From NCBI GenBank assembly GCA_963617965.1, contig CAVEQO010000010.1, positions 1 to 63,853 of the forward strand: a stretch of DNA of 63,853 nt, read 5' to 3'. Both the position numbers and the translations under genes were made by a program. The DNA comes from UBA6382 sp963617965. GTDB taxonomy: Bacteria; Bacteroidota; Bacteroidia; Bacteroidales; Bacteroidaceae. Below, one piece after another: positions 27,107 through 35,461 of this stretch (positions within the stretch are counted from its first letter, which is position 1; every line of letters begins with the position of its first letter). The notes below the pieces were generated by a model. The model saw nothing but the letters and a program-made list of their open reading frames with translations. It had not been told where the DNA came from and did no database searches.

Positions 27107-28207
27107 ATGCACAACTATTTGGACAACACTAAACTGGCTACGGTTGCATGTTCCGAGGACATAACTCTATATAAACTTGACACCCCAAAACTTCTAAACA
27201 ATTACTTCATCACCACCTACAAGGATTCACGAAGACTTCTCATGAGTCCTGAAGAGGTCGGATTCCAGACATACCTTGACACGATGCCGCCCACCGTAGA
27301 GGCTCTGAAATATTTCAGAAGCCAGGGACTGCACGACAGCGTGGACATACTCACGATACTGCGTGGCGGACTTAACTATTCTGTGGAAGAGAGCTGTTTC
27401 AGGGCGGGCATTCAAGTAGACAACATAAATTTCCTCTCATGCGAAAGGATCATCAAGAACAAGGAAATCAAGGGTCTGGACATAAAATACCAGAAATACA
27501 ACATCGTGAACAACGGCACGATGGTCATCGGAGACATCATTGCAACGGGCGACACCCTCAAACTGTGCTTTGACTACATCCTTGACAAATACAAACGGCG
27601 TGGGGCAAAACTGCGCCGTGTGATATTCTTCACTGTCGGCGGCACGAGGGCATTTGATCTGATGGAGACATTCACGGAACAGATAAGGCAGTACTGGCCT
27701 GACTTCGAGGGTTTCACCTGCGTGTTCTACGAGGGGATTTTCAGCGTCTACCAGACACGTGGCGTGACGGGCGTGAACGTGCCAAACATAGATTTCTACT
27801 GGAACCGCTCGGTGTTGGCACCAGAATACCGCAGGGCTGTGCTGGAAAGCGAGAATGCCATTTTCGAGAAATGCATAATCTACGACGGCGGCGCACGGCG
27901 CTATGAAATACAGGAACACTGCGATGAAGTGCTGGAATACTGGCGCGACATACGCGCCGTGGCCGACAATGTCAACATGAAAGCTTTTACCGACGAGAAG
28001 ATAGGGTATCCATCGCCTGCCTCCTACGAAGAATGGCTGGAAACCAACCACTACGCAGAGGGACTGACAGCCGACGGCGAGATGCTTAGAGCCTTGTTCC
28101 GCAGTGAAGAGAATTTCCGTAAGAAGAACCACAAGCGCAATCTGAAACACATAGCCGAAGTGCGATTGCAGGAGATAGCCCAAGCATTTGAAGAATACAA
28201 AAAATAA
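27107..28207 (+). CDS. Phosphoribosyltransferase-like protein linked to cytosine permease
   Basis: 366 residues; I know no named family that fits fully. The segment TMVIGDIIATGDTLKLC at 138-154 has the shape of a type I phosphoribosyltransferase PRPP loop (acidic pair, then ATGDT), and ILTILRGGLN at 81-90 resembles the RAGL segment of uracil phosphoribosyltransferases. The rest, including long C-terminal helices, is unassigned, making it much longer than a usual salvage enzyme (about 210 residues). The start at ATG 27107 fits the promoter at 27060. It lies 15 bases before codB, so a role in pyrimidine or other nucleobase salvage is a reasonable inference. Confidence 0.6.
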   Translation: MHNYLDNTKLATVACSEDITLYKLDTPKLLNNYFITTYKDSRRLLMSPEEVGFQTYLDTMPPTVEALKYFRSQGLHDSVDILTILRGGLNYSVEESCFRAGIQVDNINFLSCERIIKNKEIKGLDIKYQKYNIVNNGTMVIGDIIATGDTLKLCFDYILDKYKRRGAKLRRVIFFTVGGTRAFDLMETFTEQIRQYWPDFEGFTCVFYEGIFSVYQTRGVTGVNVPNIDFYWNRSVLAPEYRRAVLESENAIFEKCIIYDGGARRYEIQEHCDEVLEYWRDIRAVADNVNMKAFTDEKIGYPSPASYEEWLETNHYAEGLTADGEMLRALFRSEENFRKKNHKRNLKHIAEVRLQEIAQAFEEYKK

Positions 28208-28222
28208 CAACAATCCAACACA

Positions 28223-29452
28223 ATGAGTACACCACACAAAGACATTGACTTCCAATCAACAGCGGTTAGCCCTGGCGCACGCAAGAGCAACATGAGCATA
28301 TTCATGATCATGATGGGTTTCACTTTTTTCTCTGCCAGCATGTGGGTAGGGCAGGAAATGGCCAAGGGGCTTGACTTCACCAATTTCATAACAGCCATGA
28401 TTCTTGGCGGCATCATCCTCGGAGCCTACACCGGAGCTTTGGGGTATATAGGAGCGAAAAGCGGTCTGAGCCTTGACCTTCTGGCCATAAAGGTTTTCGG
28501 GACGAAAGGAAGCTACCTGCCCAGTGCCATGATAAGTTTCACGCAGACCGGATGGTTTGGGGTAGGTCTTGCCATGTTTGCCATCCCGATAGCCAAGGTG
28601 GCATTCGGCGACAGCCCTCTGGCAATATACGCCATGGTGGCCGTTGCCGGCATTTGCATGACCTCGTCAGCCTATTTCGGAATCAAGGGACTTGCCATTG
28701 TCAGCTACATAGCGGTACCATGCGTTGCCATACTGGGTTCCGTTGCCATGGTGATGGCTGTCATGCAGGGACATCACGGACTGGTAGAGCAGTTCAACCT
28801 GGGCAGCAAGACCATGGGTATCATTGCCGGTGCCGGACTGGTGATAGGCAGTTTTATCAGCGGAGGAACAGCCACACCCAACTTCTCGCGTTTCTCCAAG
28901 ACAGGCAAGGCAGGATGCATCATTACCATCATTGCCTTCTTCATAGGCAACAGCCTGATGTTCCTCTTCGGTGCCGTGAGCTACATCTACGTGGGCGGAA
29001 GCGACATCTTTGACGTGATGATAAACCTCAACCTTTTCTACGCCGCCATTCTCGTGCTGGGACTCAACATCTGGACAACCAACGACAACGCCCTCTACTC
29101 CACCGGTCTGGGACTGGCCAACATCTTCAAGACAGGAAAACGCCCGATGGTCCTTGTAAGCGGCATCATAGGCATTGTTTCGGCCGTGTGGCTTTACAAC
29201 AATTTCTGCGAATACCTCAACATTCTCAACTGCACCCTCCCCCCCGTGGGCATAATACTCATCGTAGGCTATTTCGCCAACCGCAACAAAGCCGCGTGGA
29301 AGCAGGGCAAGACGGTAGATCCATGGGCAGTGACAGGAGTTGTAGCCGGTGCTGTCGTGGCCAATCTGGTAACATGGGGCATCCCGTCCATAAACGGTAT
29401 GGCCATAGCTACGGTATGCTATCTCGCCGGGATGGCATTCAAAAGAAACTGA
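28223..29452 (+). CDS. codB: Cytosine permease (NCS1 family)
   Basis: 409 residues with about twelve membrane segments. The NCS1 family marks are seen at the N-terminus: FFSASMWVGQEMAKGLDF, then GAYTGALGYIGAKSGLSLDLLA, then ISFTQTGWFGVGLAMFA. It resembles CodB, which takes up cytosine with protons or sodium. No cytosine deaminase is adjacent; instead a phosphoribosyltransferase-like gene precedes it and a PatB-type lyase follows 4 bases later. The substrate could be another nucleobase. Confidence 0.85.
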   Translation: MSTPHKDIDFQSTAVSPGARKSNMSIFMIMMGFTFFSASMWVGQEMAKGLDFTNFITAMILGGIILGAYTGALGYIGAKSGLSLDLLAIKVFGTKGSYLPSAMISFTQTGWFGVGLAMFAIPIAKVAFGDSPLAIYAMVAVAGICMTSSAYFGIKGLAIVSYIAVPCVAILGSVAMVMAVMQGHHGLVEQFNLGSKTMGIIAGAGLVIGSFISGGTATPNFSRFSKTGKAGCIITIIAFFIGNSLMFLFGAVSYIYVGGSDIFDVMINLNLFYAAILVLGLNIWTTNDNALYSTGLGLANIFKTGKRPMVLVSGIIGIVSAVWLYNNFCEYLNILNCTLPPVGIILIVGYFANRNKAAWKQGKTVDPWAVTGVVAGAVVANLVTWGIPSINGMAIATVCYLAGMAFKRN

Positions 29453-29456
29453 AACT

Positions 29457-30659
29457 GTGAAAAACTACGATTTCAACCAACACATAGACCGCATCGGCAC
29501 TGACAGTCTGAAATGGGATGCTGTCATACAGCATACCGGCAACAAAAACGTCTGTCCTCTCTGGGTAGCCGATATGGATTTCGCGACCCCACCTTTTGTA
29601 TACAGAGCCATTAACAAGCGGCTCGGCTATAAGGTGCTGGGCTACACCGTGCCTTTCAAACCATACTACGACAGCATCGCAGACTGGGTAGGTCGCCGAT
29701 ACGGCATCAGACTCAATGAAAGGCATATACATTTCATAGCCGGCATTGTACCGGGGTTGCACCATGCAATCTGCGCCCTTACCGACAAAGGAGACAAAAT
29801 ACTTATTCAGACACCTGTCTACCACCCTTTCCACCATATCATAGAAATCAACGGAAGAACCAAGGTGGAGAGTCCGCTCAAGATTGTGGACGGACGGTTT
29901 GAGATGGATTTTGGTGACCTCGAGGATAAGTTGCCCCACTGCAAGATGATGCTGTTGTGTAACCCCCACAATCCCGGAGGCACCGTATGGAAGCCCGAAG
30001 AACTTGCAAGGCTGGCCACCCTCTGCAAACGGTACAACGTGTTGGTCATAAGCGACGAGATACACGCCGACATGACGCATCCCGGACACAAGCACGTTCC
30101 TTTCTGCAAGATTTCAGACGATGCCGAAAGCAACAGCATCACATTCATGGCTCCGAGCAAGGCATTCAACATGCCGGGCATCGTGACATCTTACTGCTTC
30201 ACGCACAACAGTGGGCTGAGCGAAAGATTCTACAGGTTTCTTGACCAGGCCGATGTGACTGTCGGCAACGCCTTTGCCTACGACTGTCTACAGGCGTGCT
30301 ACACGGCGGAGGGCGAAGAGTGGCTGAACCAGATGCTGCACTATGTCAAGGGCAACATAACCGCCGTTGAACAGTTCCTCGCGGAAAACTGCCCCAAGAT
30401 AAAGCCCATGAAGACAGAAGCTTCGTTCCTCGTCTTTCTGGACAACAGGGAGATGCCTTTCAACAACGAAGAGGAGCTCGTGGACTTTTATCTGAACGGT
30501 GCCAACATGTTTCTCAACGAAGGCAGCATGTTCGGGCACAACGGCGCAATGTTCATGAGGCTCAACGTCGCCCTGCCACGCCGTGAACTGCTTGAGGCTC
30601 TGCACGGGCTGAAACGAGCATACGACACTCTGGGACTACAACGACCAGACCGGCCGTAG
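29457..30659 (+). CDS. patB: PatB/MalY-type PLP-dependent C-S lyase (cystathionine beta-lyase)
   Basis: Fold-type I PLP enzyme of 400 residues. The PatB signature is clear: PLWVADMDFATPPFV near 34-48, HFIAGIVPGLHHAICA, CNPHNPGGTVW at 168-178, VISDEIHADM, and the PLP lysine Lys235 in APSKAFNMPG. It probably splits cystathionine or cysteine conjugates to a thiol, pyruvate and ammonia. It begins with GTG at 29457, 4 bases after the codB stop, so it is cotranscribed with codB although the substrates have no obvious link. Confidence 0.88.
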   Translation: MKNYDFNQHIDRIGTDSLKWDAVIQHTGNKNVCPLWVADMDFATPPFVYRAINKRLGYKVLGYTVPFKPYYDSIADWVGRRYGIRLNERHIHFIAGIVPGLHHAICALTDKGDKILIQTPVYHPFHHIIEINGRTKVESPLKIVDGRFEMDFGDLEDKLPHCKMMLLCNPHNPGGTVWKPEELARLATLCKRYNVLVISDEIHADMTHPGHKHVPFCKISDDAESNSITFMAPSKAFNMPGIVTSYCFTHNSGLSERFYRFLDQADVTVGNAFAYDCLQACYTAEGEEWLNQMLHYVKGNITAVEQFLAENCPKIKPMKTEASFLVFLDNREMPFNNEEELVDFYLNGANMFLNEGSMFGHNGAMFMRLNVALPRRELLEALHGLKRAYDTLGLQRPDRP

Positions 30660-30701
30660 CATTTTCCTCCCGGGAAAAATCCCGTTTACAGAATATTGTT
30701 G

Positions 30702-30709
30702 TAATTTCG
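30702..30709 (+). promoter_or_regulatory. Possible promoter -7 box of pepP
   Basis: TAATTTCG is a one-mismatch copy of TAnnTTTG, 27 bases before the pepP ATG. Just upstream, CGGGA-AAAA-TCCCG then TTTA (30671-30687) may be a weak terminator for patB. Confidence 0.35.
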
Positions 30710-30735
30710 CAAGGCAGACAAAAACACAACCGTAT

Positions 30736-32139
30736 ATGTTCAGCAAAGAAACCTACATTGACAGGCGCAGGGCTCTCAAGAAACTTGTGGGCAGCGGTCT
30801 CGTTGTCATGTTGGGCAACAACGACAGCCCGGCCAACTATCCCGCCAACTGCTACACTTTCCGCCAGGACAGCAGTTTCCTGTATTTCTTCGGAGCGGCA
30901 CGCGACGGACTGGCCGGAATCATAGACATAGACAACGACAGGGAACTCCTCGTGGGCAACGACATTGACATTGACGACATCGTCTGGTACGGCAGCGTGG
31001 AGAGCATACGCGACATGGCTGACGCGGTGGGAGTAACCGAAACCGCCCCATTCGGCAAATTGGCAGAACTCGTTGCGGCAGCCGGGCTGAAAGGGCAGAA
31101 AATCCATTTCCTGCCACCCTATCGCCATGACCACATGATACTGCTTGAAGAACTGCTCGGCATAAAGCCCGCACTGCAGAAAGACGCAGCGTCGGGCGAA
31201 CTGATAAAAGCCGTCGTGACACTGCGTTCCACAAAAAGCGAAGAGGAAATAAAAGAGATAGAGCGCGCCTGCTCCATAGGCTTCAAAATGCACACCACGG
31301 CCATGAAACTGGCACAGCCGGGAGTTACAGAGCATTTCATAGGCGGCACCATTGACGGCATCGCCAACGCATTGGGCAGCAAGGTGTCGTTTTCTTCTAT
31401 AGTGACAATGCACGGCGAAATACTGCACGGAGCACCCAAGATGAGCTTCCTCGAGGCAGGCAGACTTCTCCTTGTGGATGCAGGAGCAGAGACCGCCAAC
31501 AGCTACTGCTCCGACCACACGCGTACCATTCCTGTCAGCGGCAAGTTCACCCACCGCCAGCGCGACATATACACCATAGTGGAAAAGGCCCACGACCTTG
31601 CATTGGAAAAGGCAAAGCCGGGAGTGCTGTGGTATGATGTCCACATGGATGTCTGCCGTCTGATAACCGACGGGCTGAAAGACCTCGGGCTGATGAAAGG
31701 CGACACCGACGAAGCCGTGGCATCAGGGGCGCATGCGCTGTTCCTCCCCCACGGGCTTGGCCACATGATGGGCATGGATGTACACGACATGGAAAACCTC
31801 GGACAGACCAACGTGGGATACGACGAGGAAATCCAGCCGTCCACCCAATTCGGCACAGCCAGTCTGCGCATGGGACGGCGGCTGCAAAAGGGATTTGTTG
31901 TCACCGACGAACCGGGCATCTACTTTATCCCCGACCTAATAGACAGCTGGAAAGCCAACAATACCAACAGCAATTTCCTCAACTTCGATGCCATAGAGAA
32001 ATACAAGGATTTCGGCGGTATACGCATTGAAGACGATGTACTGGTAACCGAAGCGGGAGCGCGTTTCCTGGGACGGGATATAATACCGTACCATGCCGAT
32101 GATGTGGAAAAATACGTTCAGGAGTTCCATTTCTCCTGA
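30736..32139 (+). CDS. pepP: Xaa-Pro aminopeptidase (aminopeptidase P, M24B)
   Basis: Releases N-terminal residues that precede proline. 467 residues. The N-terminal AMP_N domain has PANCYTFRQDSSFLYFFG. The C-terminal pita-bread domain carries the five metal ligands in LLVDAGAE and SDHTRTIPVSG, then LPHGLGHMMGMDVHD, VVTDEPGIYF and RIEDDVLVTE. No signal peptide, so it is cytoplasmic. The length and every ligand motif are normal. Confidence 0.93.
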   Translation: MFSKETYIDRRRALKKLVGSGLVVMLGNNDSPANYPANCYTFRQDSSFLYFFGAARDGLAGIIDIDNDRELLVGNDIDIDDIVWYGSVESIRDMADAVGVTETAPFGKLAELVAAAGLKGQKIHFLPPYRHDHMILLEELLGIKPALQKDAASGELIKAVVTLRSTKSEEEIKEIERACSIGFKMHTTAMKLAQPGVTEHFIGGTIDGIANALGSKVSFSSIVTMHGEILHGAPKMSFLEAGRLLLVDAGAETANSYCSDHTRTIPVSGKFTHRQRDIYTIVEKAHDLALEKAKPGVLWYDVHMDVCRLITDGLKDLGLMKGDTDEAVASGAHALFLPHGLGHMMGMDVHDMENLGQTNVGYDEEIQPSTQFGTASLRMGRRLQKGFVVTDEPGIYFIPDLIDSWKANNTNSNFLNFDAIEKYKDFGGIRIEDDVLVTEAGARFLGRDIIPYHADDVEKYVQEFHFS

Positions 32140-32217
32140 TGCCGCACCAGTGACAGCATCAGCAAGAAAAACGCATTAACAGTCATTAGAAACAACATTA
32201 ACTAATTTGTAATCAAA

Positions 32218-33435
32218 ATGAGAATAACAACGTCATTCGCACCGTTCCTTGCCGCTAGTATGCTGACCTTTGCTCTGTCAGCCAACGCCCAGGAGAAAAA
32301 AGACAAGGAAAAGGAAGAGCTCACTTTCACGGTAATCAAAGAGGCTCCGATCACTTCGGTGAAGAACCAGAGCCGTTCGGGCACCTGCTGGTGCTTCTCT
32401 TCGCTAAGCTATTTCGAGTCGGAAATCCTGCGCAAGACAGGCAAGACCTACGATCTCAGCGAGGCTTTTGTGGTGCATCACACGATGATGGACCGCGCCG
32501 AAGCCCATGTGCGTATGCACGGTGATGTAAGTTTTTCGCAGGGAGGAAGTTTCTATGATGTTGTCTACTGTGCGAAAAACTACGGACTGTGTCCGGAGAG
32601 CGCGACAGTGCCAGCCGGCAGTCTCTACGGCGACACCCTCTTCAACCACAACGAGCTCGACAAGGTAGCCACCGGCTACGTCAAAGGGCTGACGGGATCA
32701 AGCAAGCCCAAGACACTGAGCCCCTGCTGGAAAAAAGGCCTTGAAGCCATCTACGACACATATCTCGGCAAACTGCCCGAAGAATTCAAGTATGAAGGCA
32801 AGAAATATACTCCCAAGACCTTTGCTGCAAGCCTCGGGCTTGACTGGGACGACTATGTAAGCCTCACGTCATACACCCATCACCCTTTCTACTCCCAATT
32901 TGTCATTGAGGTACAGGACAACTGGCGTTGGGGGCTCAGCTACAACCTGCCTCTGGATGAGTTCATGGAAGTGATGGACTATGCCGTCAACAACGGCTAC
33001 GCATTCGCATGGGGTGCCGATGTAAGCGAGGGTTATTTCAACCGTGACGGAAGTTGCGTAGCAAGCGTGCCGGTAGACGCAAAAAAGAACAGCCAGAGCA
33101 GCGAGGGCAGCGATCAGGAACGCTGGATCGGCAAGACCAGCGGCAACAACCCGTCAATCTCGGAAAGCGGGGAAATGGTCATTACCCAGAAACTCCGTCA
33201 GGAAGCCTACGACAATTGGGAAACAACCGATGATCACGGCATGGTCATCTACGGCATTGCAAAAGACCAGAACGGCAAGGAATACTACATGATGAAGAAC
33301 TCGTGGGGATTGTATGGCAAATACAAGGGCTTCGCCTACATCTCAAAAGCCTATGCCGCCTACAAGACCATGAACATCCTCATCAACAAGAACGCAATCC
33401 CTGAGAAAATAGCCAAGAAACTCGGTTTGAAATAA
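32218..33435 (+). CDS. Exported C1 cysteine peptidase, bleomycin hydrolase/PepC-like
   Basis: 405 residues with a signal peptide (cleavage after SANA near residue 24), so unlike cytosolic PepC it should act in the periplasm or outside. The papain-like catalytic set is complete: Gln51 and Cys57 in NQSRSGTCWCFSS, His340 in TDDHGMVIYG, and Asn361 in MKNSWG. The layout resembles C1B aminopeptidases, which trim oligopeptides. A terminator follows at 33504. It is separate from pepP by 78 bases, and together they suggest peptide use. Confidence 0.88.
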   Translation: MRITTSFAPFLAASMLTFALSANAQEKKDKEKEELTFTVIKEAPITSVKNQSRSGTCWCFSSLSYFESEILRKTGKTYDLSEAFVVHHTMMDRAEAHVRMHGDVSFSQGGSFYDVVYCAKNYGLCPESATVPAGSLYGDTLFNHNELDKVATGYVKGLTGSSKPKTLSPCWKKGLEAIYDTYLGKLPEEFKYEGKKYTPKTFAASLGLDWDDYVSLTSYTHHPFYSQFVIEVQDNWRWGLSYNLPLDEFMEVMDYAVNNGYAFAWGADVSEGYFNRDGSCVASVPVDAKKNSQSSEGSDQERWIGKTSGNNPSISESGEMVITQKLRQEAYDNWETTDDHGMVIYGIAKDQNGKEYYMMKNSWGLYGKYKGFAYISKAYAAYKTMNILINKNAIPEKIAKKLGLK

Positions 33436-33503
33436 ACCCCATCAGGCATCTGGCTGTCTCTTCCCCCTTTTGGAACAAACGAGACAGCAGACCTGTTTTC
33501 CCG

Positions 33504-33538
33504 GAGTCCGGAAACCGCTTCAATCGGTTTCCGGGCTC
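33504..33538 (+). terminator. Terminator after the C1 peptidase gene
   Basis: CCGGAAACCG and CGGTTTCCGG form a perfect 10-base stem with a 7-base loop, extended by GAG/CTC, and then TCTTGTTTTC. The rest of the 292-base gap before recJ holds a possible TACCTTTA box at 33629-33636. Confidence 0.8.
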
Positions 33539-33727
33539 TCTTGTTTTCAGGCAAAACCCTTTGGGCGACAAGATGTCAATTTTTAGAGTTTTTAATGTTT
33601 ACAGTCGTCCCGTTACAAAAAAATGTCCTACCTTTACATACAATTTGCAGAGAGTGCAGACAGTGCCGTTGCCGACCATGCCAGTGGAGGCAATATTCCG
33701 CCATGCCAATAATAAAACAACATATAA

Positions 33728-35461
33728 ATGACTTACAAATGGAAGTACCAACCTCTCACACAGCAGAATCAGGAAGCAGCTGACAGACTGGCTGCTGAAA
33801 TTGGCATCAGTCCAATCGTAGGCACAATACTTTTCAAGAGGGGAATAAGAACCCCACGCCAGGCGAAAAGGTTTTTTTCGCCACGGCTCACCGACCTTCA
33901 CGACCCGTTTGAGATGAAAGACATGGACAAGGCCGTCAACCGCATCAATCTGGCAATGGGCATGAAGGAAAAGATATTGGTCTATGGCGACTACGATGTC
34001 GACGGCTGCACGGCTGTGACATTGGTCTACAAATTCCTGCTGGAATTCTATTCCAACGTCGAATACTACATACCGGACCGCTACGAAGACGGTTACGGCA
34101 TCAGTTTCAAGGCTATTGACCGTGCAGTAAGCCTCGGAGTGAGAGTCATCATCATCCTTGACTGCGGAATAAAGGCAAACGAAGAAATAGCCTACGCACA
34201 GGCACACGGCATAGACTTCATCGTGTGCGACCATCATGTACCCGACGACGAACTGCCACCGGCATATGCCGTCCTTGACCCCAAGCGAAAGGACGAGACC
34301 TACCCGTACCACGAATTGTCCGGCTGCGGCATAGGGTTCAAACTCATGCAGGCTTTCGCCCTTGACAACGGCATTGAATTCAACAGGCTTACGCCGTTGC
34401 TGGAACTGTGTGCGGTGAGCATTGCCGCCGACCTCGTTCCGGTATTGGGGGAAAACCGCATACTGGCATATCACGGACTCAAACAGCTCAACTCCAACCC
34501 GAGCGTCGGTCTACAGGCCATCATCAACGTGTGCGGCCTGCAGGACAGGGAAATCGGCATGCCCGACATAATATTCCGCATAGGTCCGCGCATCAATGCC
34601 TCCGGACGTATCCAGAACGGGGGAGAAACCATAGAACTGCTCGTGGAGAAAAACCTCACGCTGGCCGTGGAAAAGGCGAACCGCATCAACACCTACAACG
34701 AGGCACGCAAAGACATCGACCGGCACATGACGGAAGAGGCCAATGCCATTGTCGACAAGATAAAGAACCTTGACAACCGGCGCAGCATAGTTGTCTACAA
34801 CAGGGAGTGGCACAAAGGTGTCGTTGGCATCGTAGCCTCGCGACTGACAGAACTGTACTACCGTCCCACCGTTGTGCTGGCACTCGACGAAAGCGGAAAT
34901 CTCACTGGGTCTGCACGCTCGGTGGCGGGATTTGACATCTATTCCGGAATAGAAAGCTGCAAGGATCTCCTTGAGAACTTCGGAGGTCACACCTATGCTG
35001 TAGGGCTTACGCTCAAGGAAGAACACATCAAGGAATTCATACAGCGCTTTGAAGACTACGTGGAACTGCACATCGAAGACGAGCAGACAGCCGCATCGCT
35101 TGACGTGGAGGCAGAACTGGGCTTCTCGACAGTCACCACACAGTTTTTCAACGAACTGAAGAAACTCCGCCCTTTCGGGCCACAGAACCCGGAACCGCTG
35201 TTCAGCACACACAATGTCTACGACTACGGCACAAGCAAAGTTGTCGGGCGCGGACAGGAGCACATCAAGCTCGAACTCGTCGACAACAAGTCCAACAACA
35301 TACTGTCGGGCATAGCATTCGGACAAAGCAGCCATGCCCGTTTCATAAAGACAAAAAGGGCTTTCAACATCTGTTACAACATAGCCGAAAACACATACAA
35401 GCACGGCGAAATACAACTGCAAATTGAGGATATCCAGCCTGCCAACCCCGAACAGAAATAG
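33728..35461 (+). CDS. recJ: Single-strand-specific exonuclease RecJ
   Basis: 5'-3' single-strand DNA exonuclease for recombination and mismatch repair. 577 residues, standard size. DHH-family motifs: VYGDYDVDGCTAVTL with Asp88, Asp90 and Asp92, IILDCG near 140, CDHHVPDD at 167-174, and the DHHA1 end with GSARSVAGFDIYSGIESC and GGHTYAVGLTL. It overlaps recQ by 38 bases, so the two are coupled and probably act together, RecQ unwinding for RecJ to degrade. Confidence 0.96.
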   Translation: MTYKWKYQPLTQQNQEAADRLAAEIGISPIVGTILFKRGIRTPRQAKRFFSPRLTDLHDPFEMKDMDKAVNRINLAMGMKEKILVYGDYDVDGCTAVTLVYKFLLEFYSNVEYYIPDRYEDGYGISFKAIDRAVSLGVRVIIILDCGIKANEEIAYAQAHGIDFIVCDHHVPDDELPPAYAVLDPKRKDETYPYHELSGCGIGFKLMQAFALDNGIEFNRLTPLLELCAVSIAADLVPVLGENRILAYHGLKQLNSNPSVGLQAIINVCGLQDREIGMPDIIFRIGPRINASGRIQNGGETIELLVEKNLTLAVEKANRINTYNEARKDIDRHMTEEANAIVDKIKNLDNRRSIVVYNREWHKGVVGIVASRLTELYYRPTVVLALDESGNLTGSARSVAGFDIYSGIESCKDLLENFGGHTYAVGLTLKEEHIKEFIQRFEDYVELHIEDEQTAASLDVEAELGFSTVTTQFFNELKKLRPFGPQNPEPLFSTHNVYDYGTSKVVGRGQEHIKLELVDNKSNNILSGIAFGQSSHARFIKTKRAFNICYNIAENTYKHGEIQLQIEDIQPANPEQK

